DNA of 26,261 nt from an uncultured bacterium. Its GTDB lineage: Bacteria; Actinomycetota; Coriobacteriia; Coriobacteriales; Coriobacteriaceae. The stretch spans positions 1-26,261 of the forward strand of contig CAJMRR010000005.1 of NCBI GenBank assembly GCA_905215835.1. Direction: 5' to 3'. Positions 7,119 through 14,962 of this stretch are shown piece after piece. The notes beneath the pieces are model-generated. The model was not told where the DNA came from. It made no database searches and was given only the letters and a program-made list of their open reading frames with translations. The stretch's first letter is position 1. Each line of letters opens with the position of its first letter. The position numbers and the translations under genes are program-made.

Positions 7119-9854
7119 ATGCAGCGCGACGCATCGGACACTCGCGTCAATCCAGACCTCATCCTCAAGGCAATTGAGAAAGACGAGGTCGCCGATGACG
7201 CTCGAACCAGCCGGGGACACCTCAAGATTTTCTTTGGCTACGCTGCCGGCGCAGGCAAAACCTATGCGATGCTTCAAGCCGCCCACGCCGCCAAGCGGCG
7301 AGGTGTTGACGTCGTCGCGGGGTACATTGAGCCGCACGAACGTCCGGCAACTGCCCATCTTGCACAAGGGCTTGAGAAAGTGCCCTGTAAACTCATCGAG
7401 CACAACGGCATTGCGCTCAGCGAGTTCGATCTAGATGCGGCTATCGAACGCGCCCCTCAGCTCATCCTTGTCGACGAGCTCGCCCATACGAATGCGCCGG
7501 GGTCTCGCCACGACAAACGCTATCGAGACGTCGAGGAACTTCTACATGCGGGCATCGACGTCTATACGACCGTGAACGTTCAGCATATCGAGAGCCTAAA
7601 CGACATGGTTGCATCCATCACCGGCGTTGTCGTGAGCGAACGAATCCCCGACCGTATCTTCGATGATGCCGACCAGGTCGAGCTCGTCGACATAGAGCCC
7701 GAAGACCTACTTGAGCGCCTTCGCGCCGGCCTCGTCTACCGTCCCGCGCAAGCCGCCCGAGCGCAACAGCATTTTTTTACCGTCGAGAACCTCACCGCAC
7801 TCCGAGAAATCGCGCTGCGCCGCTGCGCCGATCGCACCGGCCACCTCACAGACGCCGCACGCGTGCTGGGAAACCGTGACTACTACACCAGGGAGCGTAT
7901 CTTAGTCTGTGTCTCCCCGGCGCCGACCAATCCCCGCATCGTCCGTGCCGCCGCGCGCATGGCGAAAGCGTTTCGCAGCGAGCTCGTCGCCCTGTTCGTA
8001 GAGAGCCCGCACACGCAAGCCATGAGCGATAATGAGCGTACCAAGCTTGCAGCCAATATCGCCCTAGCCGAGCAGCTCGGAGCACATATGGAAACCGTCT
8101 ATGGCGACGACATCGCGTTTCAGATCTCCGAGTTCGCGCGCCTGTCGGGTATTTCGAAGATCGTCATGGGGCGCACGGGCGAGCGCAGCAGCGTCCGTCA
8201 GGCCCTCTTCGGCCGCAAATCTCTCGTAGAACAGCTCATAACATTCGCCCCGAACCTCGACATTTACATCATTCCAGACCAGTCGACTCCGCCCTCCCGG
8301 CCCAAAGGACGCCGCCGTACGCTCGCCCTGCAGCCGCCCAACAGCCGAAACGTGCTTCGCACGCTGGCCCTCTCTCTTGTCGCCACGGCGATCGGCACGG
8401 CTTTCCGCCATCTGGGATTTGCCGATTCCAGCATCATATCCCTCTATATCCTCACGGCCCTGCTGACCGCCGTCACCACGACGGGGCGTATCTGCACGAT
8501 CGTATCGAGCGTGCTCTCTGTAGTGCTTTACAACTTCTGCTTCGTCACGCCTCTGTTTTCGCTCGCCAGCTACGACCGAAGCTATCTGGTCACGTTCGGC
8601 ATCATGTTCGCTACCGCTATGGTCGCCGGCGAGTTAACTGCGCGCATCGCCGACAACGCCCGTACCTCCGCCGAGAACGCATTCAAAACGCGCGTACTCC
8701 TCGAAACGAACCAGCTCTTGCAGCAAGCCCATAGCGCGGAGGAGTGCGCCCGCGTCGCCATGAACCAACTCATCAAACTGCTAAAACTCGACGTGGTCTT
8801 CTACACCGCCGAACACGGCACGCTCGGCAAGGCGCTCTATGAGTCCGCTGGCACCGAAAACCGATCCGCGTCGCTGCTCACCGACTACGAGCGCGCCGTT
8901 GCAACCTGGACCTACACCAACAACAAGCGCGCGGGCGCAAGCACGCGGACCCTGCCTGAGGCACACTGTCTCTACCTCGCGGTTCGCACCGGCGACAAGG
9001 TATTCGGTGTCATCGGCATCGCCCTGGAGGGGCGCGAGATCGAAGCCTTCGAGCATTCGATCGTCCTATCTATCGTAGGTGAATGCGCCTTGGCGCTCGA
9101 AAGCGACCGGGCGGCGCAAGAGCGCGAAGAGGCTGCGGTCTTGGCGAAAAACGAGCAGCTGCGCGCCAACCTTTTGCGCTCCATCGGCCACGATTTGAGG
9201 ACACCCCTCACGGCTATATCCGGATCTGCGGCAATCCTTCGGAAGAGCGACGAGAAGCTCAGCCTCGAACAGCGCTGCGATCTTGCCGATGCCATCTACG
9301 ACGATTCCCTCTGGCTTATCGATACCGTGGAGAACCTCCTCGCCATCACACGCGTCGAGGACGGCACCATTCGCCTCAATTTCACATCCGAGCTCATCGA
9401 CGAGGTCATCGAGGCCGCCCTCAGCCATGTCGCCCAAGCATCGCATGGACGTACCGTCACCATCGAGCACACTGACGACATCCTGCTGGTACGCATCGAC
9501 GTCCATCTCATCATGCAGGTGCTTACGAATCTCATCATGAACGCCTTCAAATACACGCACGAGGACTCGACTGTCACCATCAGCGCACGTCGCGAGGGCG
9601 CGTTCGTCGTGGTGGACGTCGCAGACGATGGGCCGGGTGTGGCAGACTGCGACAAGCCTCATATCTTTGAGCGCTTCTTCACCTCAAGCAATACGCGGCC
9701 CGTGGATTCGCGTCGAAGCATCGGCCTTGGGCTGTCGCTCTGCCGCTCCATCGTGGAGGCGCATGGCGGCGTCATCGAAGTTCGCGACAACCACCCCCAT
9801 GGGGCCGTCTTCCGTTTTACCCTGCCCGCCGAGGAGATCGAGATTCATGAATAA
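7119..9854 (+). CDS. kdpD: KdpD, K+/turgor-responsive sensor histidine kinase
   Basis: The 911-residue protein has the full KdpD layout: an N-terminal KdpD domain with Walker A GYAAGAGKT (40-48) and DELAHTNAPGS (119-129), a universal-stress-protein-like domain (about 258-388), four clustered membrane segments (about 412-508), a GAF-like region (about 530-665), a HisKA box with phosphoacceptor His691 in SIGHDLRTPLT, and a HATPase domain with N box NLIMNAFKY (804-812), DDGPG (836-840) and GLGLS (869-873). It senses low K+ or turgor and phosphorylates KdpE. The ATG at 7119 is chosen because AAAGG lies seven bases upstream; an open frame extends back to 7023 but has no family similarity. It overlaps kdpE by 8 bases. 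Confidence 0.97.
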   Translation: MQRDASDTRVNPDLILKAIEKDEVADDARTSRGHLKIFFGYAAGAGKTYAMLQAAHAAKRRGVDVVAGYIEPHERPATAHLAQGLEKVPCKLIEHNGIALSEFDLDAAIERAPQLILVDELAHTNAPGSRHDKRYRDVEELLHAGIDVYTTVNVQHIESLNDMVASITGVVVSERIPDRIFDDADQVELVDIEPEDLLERLRAGLVYRPAQAARAQQHFFTVENLTALREIALRRCADRTGHLTDAARVLGNRDYYTRERILVCVSPAPTNPRIVRAAARMAKAFRSELVALFVESPHTQAMSDNERTKLAANIALAEQLGAHMETVYGDDIAFQISEFARLSGISKIVMGRTGERSSVRQALFGRKSLVEQLITFAPNLDIYIIPDQSTPPSRPKGRRRTLALQPPNSRNVLRTLALSLVATAIGTAFRHLGFADSSIISLYILTALLTAVTTTGRICTIVSSVLSVVLYNFCFVTPLFSLASYDRSYLVTFGIMFATAMVAGELTARIADNARTSAENAFKTRVLLETNQLLQQAHSAEECARVAMNQLIKLLKLDVVFYTAEHGTLGKALYESAGTENRSASLLTDYERAVATWTYTNNKRAGASTRTLPEAHCLYLAVRTGDKVFGVIGIALEGREIEAFEHSIVLSIVGECALALESDRAAQEREEAAVLAKNEQLRANLLRSIGHDLRTPLTAISGSAAILRKSDEKLSLEQRCDLADAIYDDSLWLIDTVENLLAITRVEDGTIRLNFTSELIDEVIEAALSHVAQASHGRTVTIEHTDDILLVRIDVHLIMQVLTNLIMNAFKYTHEDSTVTISARREGAFVVVDVADDGPGVADCDKPHIFERFFTSSNTRPVDSRRSIGLGLSLCRSIVEAHGGVIEVRDNHPHGAVFRFTLPAEEIEIHE

Positions 9855-10551
9855 TGCCGCTAAGCCACGCATCCTCCTGGTCGAAGATGACCTGACCGTT
9901 CAAAACCTCGTTTCGACCGCGCTTGACCTCCACGGCTATGTCGTGAGCAAGGTTTGCAACGGCCAGGCCGCCATCATGGATGCGGTGTCGCACGGCCCCA
10001 GCCTCATCATGCTCGACCTCGGCCTTCCCGACATTGACGGTATCGAGGTCATCACGAAGATCCGAAGCTGGTCGGCAGTCCCCATTATCGTCATTTCGGC
10101 GCGCACCGAAGATTCCGACAAGATTGCAGCACTTGACGCAGGGGCAGACGACTACCTCACCAAGCCCTTTTCTGTGGATGAGTTGCTCGCGCGCGTCCGT
10201 GCGAATTTGAGGCGCTCCTCGATGGCGTCGAGCGAGTCGACAGAAGCGAGCACGTTTGACAACGGTCCGCTGCATATCGACTACGCCGCGGGATACGCGA
10301 CGAAAGACGGACTCGAGCTCTCGCTCACCCCAACCGAGTACAAATTGCTCGTCCTTCTGGCGAAAAACGTCGACAAGGTGCTCACCCACACCTTCATCAC
10401 CCGCGAGATATGGGGCACGAGCTGGGACAGCGATCTGGCGAGCCTGCGCGTGTTCATGCGCACCCTGCGCAAGAAGATCGAGGCAGACCCCTCTCACCCC
10501 AAGATGATTCAGACGCACATGGGTGTCGGGTACCGCATGCAGCGTCTCTAG
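9847..10551 (+). CDS. kdpE: KdpE, OmpR-family response regulator
   Basis: This is a 234-residue two-domain regulator. The receiver domain (about 7-120) has the acidic pocket E13, D14, D15, phosphoacceptor Asp57 in MLDLGLPD, a switch Ser84 and Lys106 in TKPF. A C-terminal winged helix (about 135-232) follows, ending in the usual GVGYRM pattern. It should activate kdpFABC. The ATG at 9847 overlaps the last 8 bases of kdpD, so the two are translationally coupled. It is convergent with the GltD-like gene, 99 bases between the stop codons. Confidence 0.97.
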   Translation: MNNAAKPRILLVEDDLTVQNLVSTALDLHGYVVSKVCNGQAAIMDAVSHGPSLIMLDLGLPDIDGIEVITKIRSWSAVPIIVISARTEDSDKIAALDAGADDYLTKPFSVDELLARVRANLRRSSMASSESTEASTFDNGPLHIDYAAGYATKDGLELSLTPTEYKLLVLLAKNVDKVLTHTFITREIWGTSWDSDLASLRVFMRTLRKKIEADPSHPKMIQTHMGVGYRMQRL

Positions 10552-10561
10552 CCCACCTCAC

Positions 10562-10634
10562 AAAAAAAGTTGCGGTGGAATACGGAGTAGGTGAGGCTTT
10601 TGACAGGCAAAACAGTCCGTATTTCACCGCAACT
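10562..10634 (-). terminator. Terminator hairpin of the GltD-like gene
   Basis: On the minus strand a 19-bp stem (10616-10634 with 10568-10586, one wobble) and a 29-base loop precede seven U (10568-10562). It lies just after the GltD-like stop. It is nearly identical to the hairpin after kdpC. On the plus strand it follows kdpE but lacks a U-run there. Confidence 0.8.
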
Positions 10635-10680
10635 GATGGGCGGGATGGAGTTAGAGGCCCAGGTAGCTGGTCATGCCTTC
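10563..10680 (-). repeat. Direct repeat copy 2 flanking the kdp locus
   Basis: Ungapped partner of 2147-2264. It comprises the terminator hairpin, a conserved 15-base linker and the last 30 bases of the GltD-like gene. Over the final 34 positions all ten differences from copy 1 are transitions, which points to common descent. Confidence 0.75.
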
Positions 10681-11868
10681 GACGGCGAGCTTGGCGCCTG
10701 CCACAGCATGAACCACGGTGAGCGGGCCGTTAACCACGTCGCCGGCGGCAAAGACGCCAGGCACGGTGGTCATACCGCATTCATCGACCGAAAGAAGGCC
10801 GCGATGGTCGGTCTCCAGACCGCCCGTCGTAAGCACAAGCTTGTCCTTGGGCACCTGCGAAGCTGCAATCACAACTGTGTCGGCAGACGCATGGTCGAGC
10901 TCCTCCTCGTAGCCCACCACGTTGTTGTCCTCGTCAAAGATAGCCGTCTCGAACACCGGACCGTTATCGTCGATGGCGCAGATCGCCTTGCCGCACACAA
11001 TCTCGGCACCGTCAAGCTCGGTCAGCTCGACCTCGTCGTCGATGGCCGAGATATGGCGCGAGCGTGCATACACAGTGACCTTGCGAGCACCCGAACGCAG
11101 CGCCGTGCGGGCCACATCCATGGCCACATTACCGGCACCGATGACCGCCACGTTCTGCCCGATCGCCACGCTCGTGGGATCGACCAGGTAATCGATACCA
11201 AACAGCACGTTGCCGCGCGACTCGCCGGGAATGCCCAGTTTGCGGGCACGCCAGGTACCGGTACCAACAAAGACCGCATCGTAGCCGTCGCGCAGCAGGT
11301 CGTCGATATGCAGCGCGCCACCGATGGTGGTCGAGGGGCGCACGCGCACGCCAAGCGAGCACATCACATGACGGTACTTTTGCACGAGCGCACGGGGCAG
11401 GCGGAACTCGGGGATACCGTATTCCAGCACACCGCCAATCTCGGGGCGCTGCTCAAATACCGTGACGGCACAGCCCAGCTGAGCCATCTTGATAGCCACG
11501 GTAATACCAGCGGGACCGGAACCGACCACGGCAATCTGTTTACCGCACGACGGTGCGGGCTTCCACTCCTTACGGTCCAAATACGCTGTCGAGATATAGT
11601 TCTCGATGCTCGAAAAATGCACGGGTGCGCCCTTACGGCCCTGAATGCAAGCGCCCTCGCACTGGCCCGAATGATTGCACACCATGGAGCAGACCGCGCT
11701 CATGGGATTGTTCTGGAACAGTAGCTCGCCCGCCTCTTCTAGACGACGCTGTTTGAACAGGTCAATGACCTGCGGAATAGGCGTCTGAACCGGGCAGCCC
11801 TTAAGCTGACAGAATGCCCTTTTGCAACCTAGGCAACGATTCGCCTCTTCGACAATGTGGATAGCCAC
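10651..11868 (-). CDS. GltD-like NAD(P)H-dependent FAD / 4Fe-4S oxidoreductase
   Basis: The 405-residue protein matches the glutamate synthase small-subunit family. N-terminal cysteines C12, C15, C20, C25 and C60, C64, C70, C74 should hold two 4Fe-4S clusters. A FAD motif GSGPAG lies at 116-121, a second Rossmann motif GAGNVAMD binds NAD(P)H, and the C-terminus has the FAD-binding pattern VFAAGDVVNGPLTVVHAVA. The family moves electrons from NADPH to a partner such as GltB. No gltB lies next to it, so the partner and reaction are unknown; it is also shorter than typical GltD (about 470). The start is GTG at 11868 with AGGGGA upstream. The gene carries its own terminator. Confidence 0.88.
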   Translation of the reverse strand: MAIHIVEEANRCLGCKRAFCQLKGCPVQTPIPQVIDLFKQRRLEEAGELLFQNNPMSAVCSMVCNHSGQCEGACIQGRKGAPVHFSSIENYISTAYLDRKEWKPAPSCGKQIAVVGSGPAGITVAIKMAQLGCAVTVFEQRPEIGGVLEYGIPEFRLPRALVQKYRHVMCSLGVRVRPSTTIGGALHIDDLLRDGYDAVFVGTGTWRARKLGIPGESRGNVLFGIDYLVDPTSVAIGQNVAVIGAGNVAMDVARTALRSGARKVTVYARSRHISAIDDEVELTELDGAEIVCGKAICAIDDNGPVFETAIFDEDNNVVGYEEELDHASADTVVIAASQVPKDKLVLTTGGLETDHRGLLSVDECGMTTVPGVFAAGDVVNGPLTVVHAVAGAKLAVEGMTSYLGL

Positions 11869-11971
11869 GCAACTCCCCTTTTTGATTCAATCCAATGGGG
11901 CGACGATAAAGATCCTTCACCGCTGCCCCCATGCAGGTAATCTCAATCTGCCGACACGGCAAAAGCCAAGG

Positions 11972-12877
11972 CTATAACTCGCGATGCGAAGCCCCGCAGC
12001 GAGCGGACATGTGCTCGAGTGTCGCCAGGCAGTCAGCCGCCGTCGCCGGCACGCTGTTCTCGACCACGCAGGGAATCCCAGGGCAGGCGGCGGCGGCCCA
12101 GGCCACCACGGGCTCAAAGTCATAGCGACCCGTCTCGCCCACGCCGTGGCACACCAGGCGTGAGCCCGTACCGTCGCACCAACCGGCTTCGTCCTCGTTG
12201 TCGACGACCTCAAAATCCTTGGCGTGCAGCACGCGGATCTTGCTGCCGCATAAGTAGAGCATGCGCGCGGTAATTTCCTGCGCTTCGTCAACGACGCTGG
12301 GGTGCAGCAGCGACACTGGGTCATAGATCACGCCGAGCGACGGGCTCGAGACGCGCTCCAGCACCTCACGGCAGCGATCCGGCGTATTAACCGTCTCGTT
12401 CCAACCGGGCTCGATCAGTATTTGCCCGCCCACGGCCTCGGCCCGATCGCAGACGTGCGCGAGTCCGTCCATAAAAGCCTCGAGTGCCTCATCAGTCGTG
12501 CGGTCGTCAGCAACGCGGTTCTGCGCATTGGGGCGACCGGTCTCGGTACCCACCGGGCATCCGCCGAGCATCTGGGCAAAGTTCAAGCACGCCTCGTACT
12601 CGGCAAAGTTATCCATGAGCTGTTGGCGATCGGGCGTCGCCAGATTCTTATAGCAGCCGAGCACGGCGACCGAAACGCCCGCCTCGTCGAGCACCGCACG
12701 CAAATGGTCGGCAAGCTCGCGGGTCAGGCCGCCTCGATCGATCCCCATCGATGCGTAGAGCACCTTGCTCGGCAGCTGAATGCACGAAAAGCCCAGCTCT
12801 CCCGCCATGCGAATGCGTTCCTCGACGGTTCCCTGCGGAAGGTCGTGCAAACGTACGCCCGGAGTAATAGCCCCCAC
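11972..12877 (-). CDS. Sugar phosphate isomerase/epimerase-like TIM-barrel protein
   Basis: At 301 residues this matches the xylose-isomerase-like / AP-endonuclease-2 TIM-barrel family. Likely metal ligands are seen in ILIEPGWNE, VIYDPVSLL, VLHAKDFEV and the late VVEN strand. Such proteins isomerise or epimerise sugars, or act as inosose-type dehydratases; the substrate here is unknown, but the position after GH105 suggests a pectin-derived sugar. The start is inferred as GTG at 12877, one base beyond the GH105 stop, with AAGGGA ten bases upstream inside GH105. The longer open frame to 13045 overlaps GH105 and lacks family similarity. It is probably the last gene of this operon. Confidence 0.8.
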   Translation of the reverse strand: MGAITPGVRLHDLPQGTVEERIRMAGELGFSCIQLPSKVLYASMGIDRGGLTRELADHLRAVLDEAGVSVAVLGCYKNLATPDRQQLMDNFAEYEACLNFAQMLGGCPVGTETGRPNAQNRVADDRTTDEALEAFMDGLAHVCDRAEAVGGQILIEPGWNETVNTPDRCREVLERVSSPSLGVIYDPVSLLHPSVVDEAQEITARMLYLCGSKIRVLHAKDFEVVDNEDEAGWCDGTGSRLVCHGVGETGRYDFEPVVAWAAAACPGIPCVVENSVPATAADCLATLEHMSARCGASHREL

Positions 12878-12878
12878 G

Positions 12879-14117
12879 TTATTCACATCCCTTATGAGCG
12901 TTGATGCCCGGGGTGTATCCGCCAAACGGGTCCTCGATGGAGCACACGCCCGAGGGGGCGAGCGGATCGCGCTTACCGGCCAGCTTGTCGTGATGCATGG
13001 TCTCGATATAGGCAAGCACCAGCGGCGCCACACCCTTTGCATCATTTTTGACCACGGGCTCGCTCATGTAGTAATCAAACGTGCCCTCGCGGTGTGCGGT
13101 GTTGCCCAAGCCCGCGACCAGGCAGATGTTGTCGAGCGCCAGCTGGCCATCATGCTCGGACAGACAGGTCTCGCAGATGCCGTCGAAGGCGCGACGGCCG
13201 TACTGGTAGTAACGCTCGCCCAGCACGCCCAGACGCACGCCCTTCATGATGGCATTGGCAAAGATGGCGCTGCCCGACTCCTCCAGGTAGTTGGGGGCGA
13301 TATTGGGCAGGTTGATGACCTGGTGCCACATGCCGGTCTTCTCGTCCTGATACGGCAGCATGGCGTCGATCAGATCGTGGAACATCTTGCGGATCTCGTC
13401 CTTCTCGGCTGACATCGAAGGCGGCATAAGCTCCCAGGTGTCGATGAGCGCCATGGCAAACCAGCCCTCGGCGCGCAGCCAGAAGTTAGCCGAAAGACCG
13501 GTGACCGGGTCGCACCAGAACTGTTTGCGGCTCGCGTCGTAAGCGTGATAGTACAGACCGTTGAGGGGGTTGCGCATCAGGTCATGCACGACCTGGAACA
13601 TATGGAAGCTGTCCGAGCAGGCACGACGGTTGTGGAAGCTCAGCTCATACTGCATGTAGAACGGCTGCGCCATATACATGCCGTCGAGCCAGATCTGGTT
13701 GGGATAGACGGCCTTGTGCCAAAACACGCCCTCTTTGGTACGCGGCTGGGTTTCGAGCTGACGATAGATGGTATCCATGGCGGCGCGATACTTGGGCTTG
13801 CCCACCAGGTCATAGAGCTTGTAGAGGGTCTTGCCCGCATTGACGTTATCGAGGTTGTACTCCTGCGGGTTGTAATGCTTGATGGTACCGTCGTCCTGGA
13901 CAAAGAAATCGATGTAGTCATCGGCGAACGTCAGGTAGCGCTGCTCACCCGTGATCTCGTACAACTCGATGAGCGCCTTGATCATGCAGCCGTCGATATA
14001 GTTCCAGGTGTTCTCCTTGCCGGCGCGAATCTTTTCGATATTCCAAGCCGGCGCCTGCGGCGTAGAGGTTTCGATCAACTGCTCGATATAACGGTCCAGG
14101 ATTTGATTGCAACCCAT
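12879..14117 (-). CDS. GH105 (GH88-like) unsaturated rhamnogalacturonyl/uronyl hydrolase
   Basis: The 412-residue protein has the six-hairpin (alpha/alpha)6 pattern of YteR/YesR-type hydrolases. Asp90 (NLDNVNAGK) and Asp145 (IWLDGMYMA) fall almost exactly where the two functional aspartates of YteR lie (88 and 143). LRAEGWFAMAL and LEESGSAIFA further support the family. It removes a terminal 4,5-unsaturated uronic acid from lyase products by a hydration mechanism. No signal peptide is visible, so it acts in the cytoplasm. The ATG at 14117 is preferred over 14135 because AGAGGGGA lies just upstream. Its promoter carries two operators. The TIM-barrel gene follows with no gap. Confidence 0.92.
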   Translation of the reverse strand: MGCNQILDRYIEQLIETSTPQAPAWNIEKIRAGKENTWNYIDGCMIKALIELYEITGEQRYLTFADDYIDFFVQDDGTIKHYNPQEYNLDNVNAGKTLYKLYDLVGKPKYRAAMDTIYRQLETQPRTKEGVFWHKAVYPNQIWLDGMYMAQPFYMQYELSFHNRRACSDSFHMFQVVHDLMRNPLNGLYYHAYDASRKQFWCDPVTGLSANFWLRAEGWFAMALIDTWELMPPSMSAEKDEIRKMFHDLIDAMLPYQDEKTGMWHQVINLPNIAPNYLEESGSAIFANAIMKGVRLGVLGERYYQYGRRAFDGICETCLSEHDGQLALDNICLVAGLGNTAHREGTFDYYMSEPVVKNDAKGVAPLVLAYIETMHHDKLAGKRDPLAPSGVCSIEDPFGGYTPGINAHKGCE

Positions 14118-14143
14118 TGCTGTCCCCTCTGACATAAACGATA

Positions 14144-14157
14144 GGTGAACGTTACCC
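14144..14157. promoter_or_regulatory. Operator O2 at the GH105 promoter
   Basis: GGTGAACGTTACCC is a variant of the AGGTGAACGTTCACCT palindrome. It lies just downstream of the -10 box on the minus strand, about over the transcription start. Its centre is 41 bp from the upstream operator. Confidence 0.7.
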
Positions 14158-14159
14158 CT

Positions 14160-14190
14160 AGTGTAACGCGAACGGGGAATATAGGGTGAA
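14160..14190 (-). promoter_or_regulatory. Promoter of the GH105 operon
   Basis: On the minus strand TTCACC (14190-14185), the right half of the upstream operator, can serve as -35, with TACACT (14165-14160) as -10 at 19 bp, or TTACAC at 18 bp. The two operators sit on and just after this promoter, consistent with repression. Confidence 0.5.
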
Positions 14191-14209
14191 CGTTAACCCT
14201 ATATTCCCC
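14174..14209. promoter_or_regulatory. Operator O1 of the GH105 promoter inside a 36-bp near-perfect palindrome
   Basis: The core AGGGTGAACGTTAACCCT (14183-14200) is the same operator family. Here the dyad extends on both sides through ATAT and GGGG/CCCC, giving two 18-bp arms (14174-14191 and 14192-14209) with one mismatch. The other sites of this family lack the extension. As RNA it could also fold into a hairpin after the SGNH gene. Confidence 0.8.
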
Positions 14210-14212
14210 GCA

Positions 14213-14238
14213 AACGGCAGACTTTTAGCGGCAAACGG
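14213..14238 (-). promoter_or_regulatory. Conserved 26-bp upstream element, GH105 copy
   Basis: AACGG at 14213-14217 and 14234-14238, 21 bp apart, frame a CTTTTA core. It aligns without gaps to the elements at 20681-20706 (19/26) and 25603-25628. It starts 21.5 bp from the operator centre and overlaps the SGNH stop codon. Confidence 0.55.
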
Positions 14239-14893
14239 CGGTGAGACCCGCGGCGATGCGATGCGCCAGGCGCTCATAGCCAGCCGGGCTGTAGTGCAGA
14301 CCGTCCGGCATATAGAGCTCGCGGTGCTCCGGCAAAAACGGGCTGATACCGCTTTGCGCATACAGGTTAATCACCGGAACGGAGTAGCGGTCACAGACCT
14401 CGAGCATCGCTCGCACGTAGGCGACCTGCGTCAGGCCTAGGTGGTTGAGCTCGTCGCTTGCCGGGATATCCTTCTCGTGCTTACCGCTCGTCTTGCACGG
14501 CGTCATAAACACGAGCTTTGCCTGAGGTGAGCGCGCCGTGATGGTGCGGATCAGATAATCGAGTGCACCATAGAACTCGTGCACGTCCGTGCCGCCCAGC
14601 TCTCCCAGCGGCACGTTGCGGCTAAAGTCGTTGACGCCGCCAAAGACGATGTAGATATCGGCCGCATCGTCGATGCCGTCCAGGCGCTCGACAAACGAAT
14701 CGGTACGGTCAGCCTTGATGGCGATACGCGAACCCTTGATGCCAAAGTTCTCGATGGTTGCGCCGCCCAGCAGCGCGCCCAAGTGCGAAGTCCACGAGAT
14801 GTCGTTGCCTCCCCCACCGCAGCCGTTGTCGCCCCAGGTCGTTGAATCGCCAAAGCAGCAAATGGTCGATTCACTCAAGCTCTTCGTTTCCAT
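14225..14893 (-). CDS. SGNH/GDSL-family esterase, likely pectin/carbohydrate deacetylase
   Basis: The 222-residue hydrolase has the SGNH blocks: FGDSTTWG with nucleophile Ser17, GGVNDF with Asn88, and PDGLHYS with Asp197 and His200. It has no signal peptide, so it should act in the cytoplasm. Between a pectin esterase and GH105, it probably removes acetyl groups from pectic oligosaccharides; this is inferred from context, since SGNH substrates cannot be read from motifs. The ATG at 14893 has GAGGAG upstream, 69 bases after the stop of the CE8 fusion gene, so co-transcription is likely. The frame upstream to 14953 is not supported by a ribosome site. Confidence 0.88.
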   Translation of the reverse strand: METKSLSESTICCFGDSTTWGDNGCGGGGNDISWTSHLGALLGGATIENFGIKGSRIAIKADRTDSFVERLDGIDDAADIYIVFGGVNDFSRNVPLGELGGTDVHEFYGALDYLIRTITARSPQAKLVFMTPCKTSGKHEKDIPASDELNHLGLTQVAYVRAMLEVCDRYSVPVINLYAQSGISPFLPEHRELYMPDGLHYSPAGYERLAHRIAAGLTAVCR

Positions 14894-14962
14894 AATCTTC
14901 TCCTCATCCGCCCATCGGCGGTCATATAGGAACGTACCGTTTATTCGCAGCATGCCGAGGGG

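Noticed and set aside
9628..9846. N-terminal extension of the kdpE frame
   Set aside because: It lies fully inside kdpD; receiver-domain homology begins only after the ATG at 9847.
12878..13045. N-terminal extension of the TIM-barrel gene
   Set aside because: Overlaps the GH105 coding region out of frame and lacks family-like sequence; GTG at 12877 has a ribosome site.
14174..14209. Ordinary Rho-independent terminator after the SGNH gene
   Set aside because: The hairpin lacks a U-run on the minus strand and its core matches the operator family, so a regulatory role is preferred.
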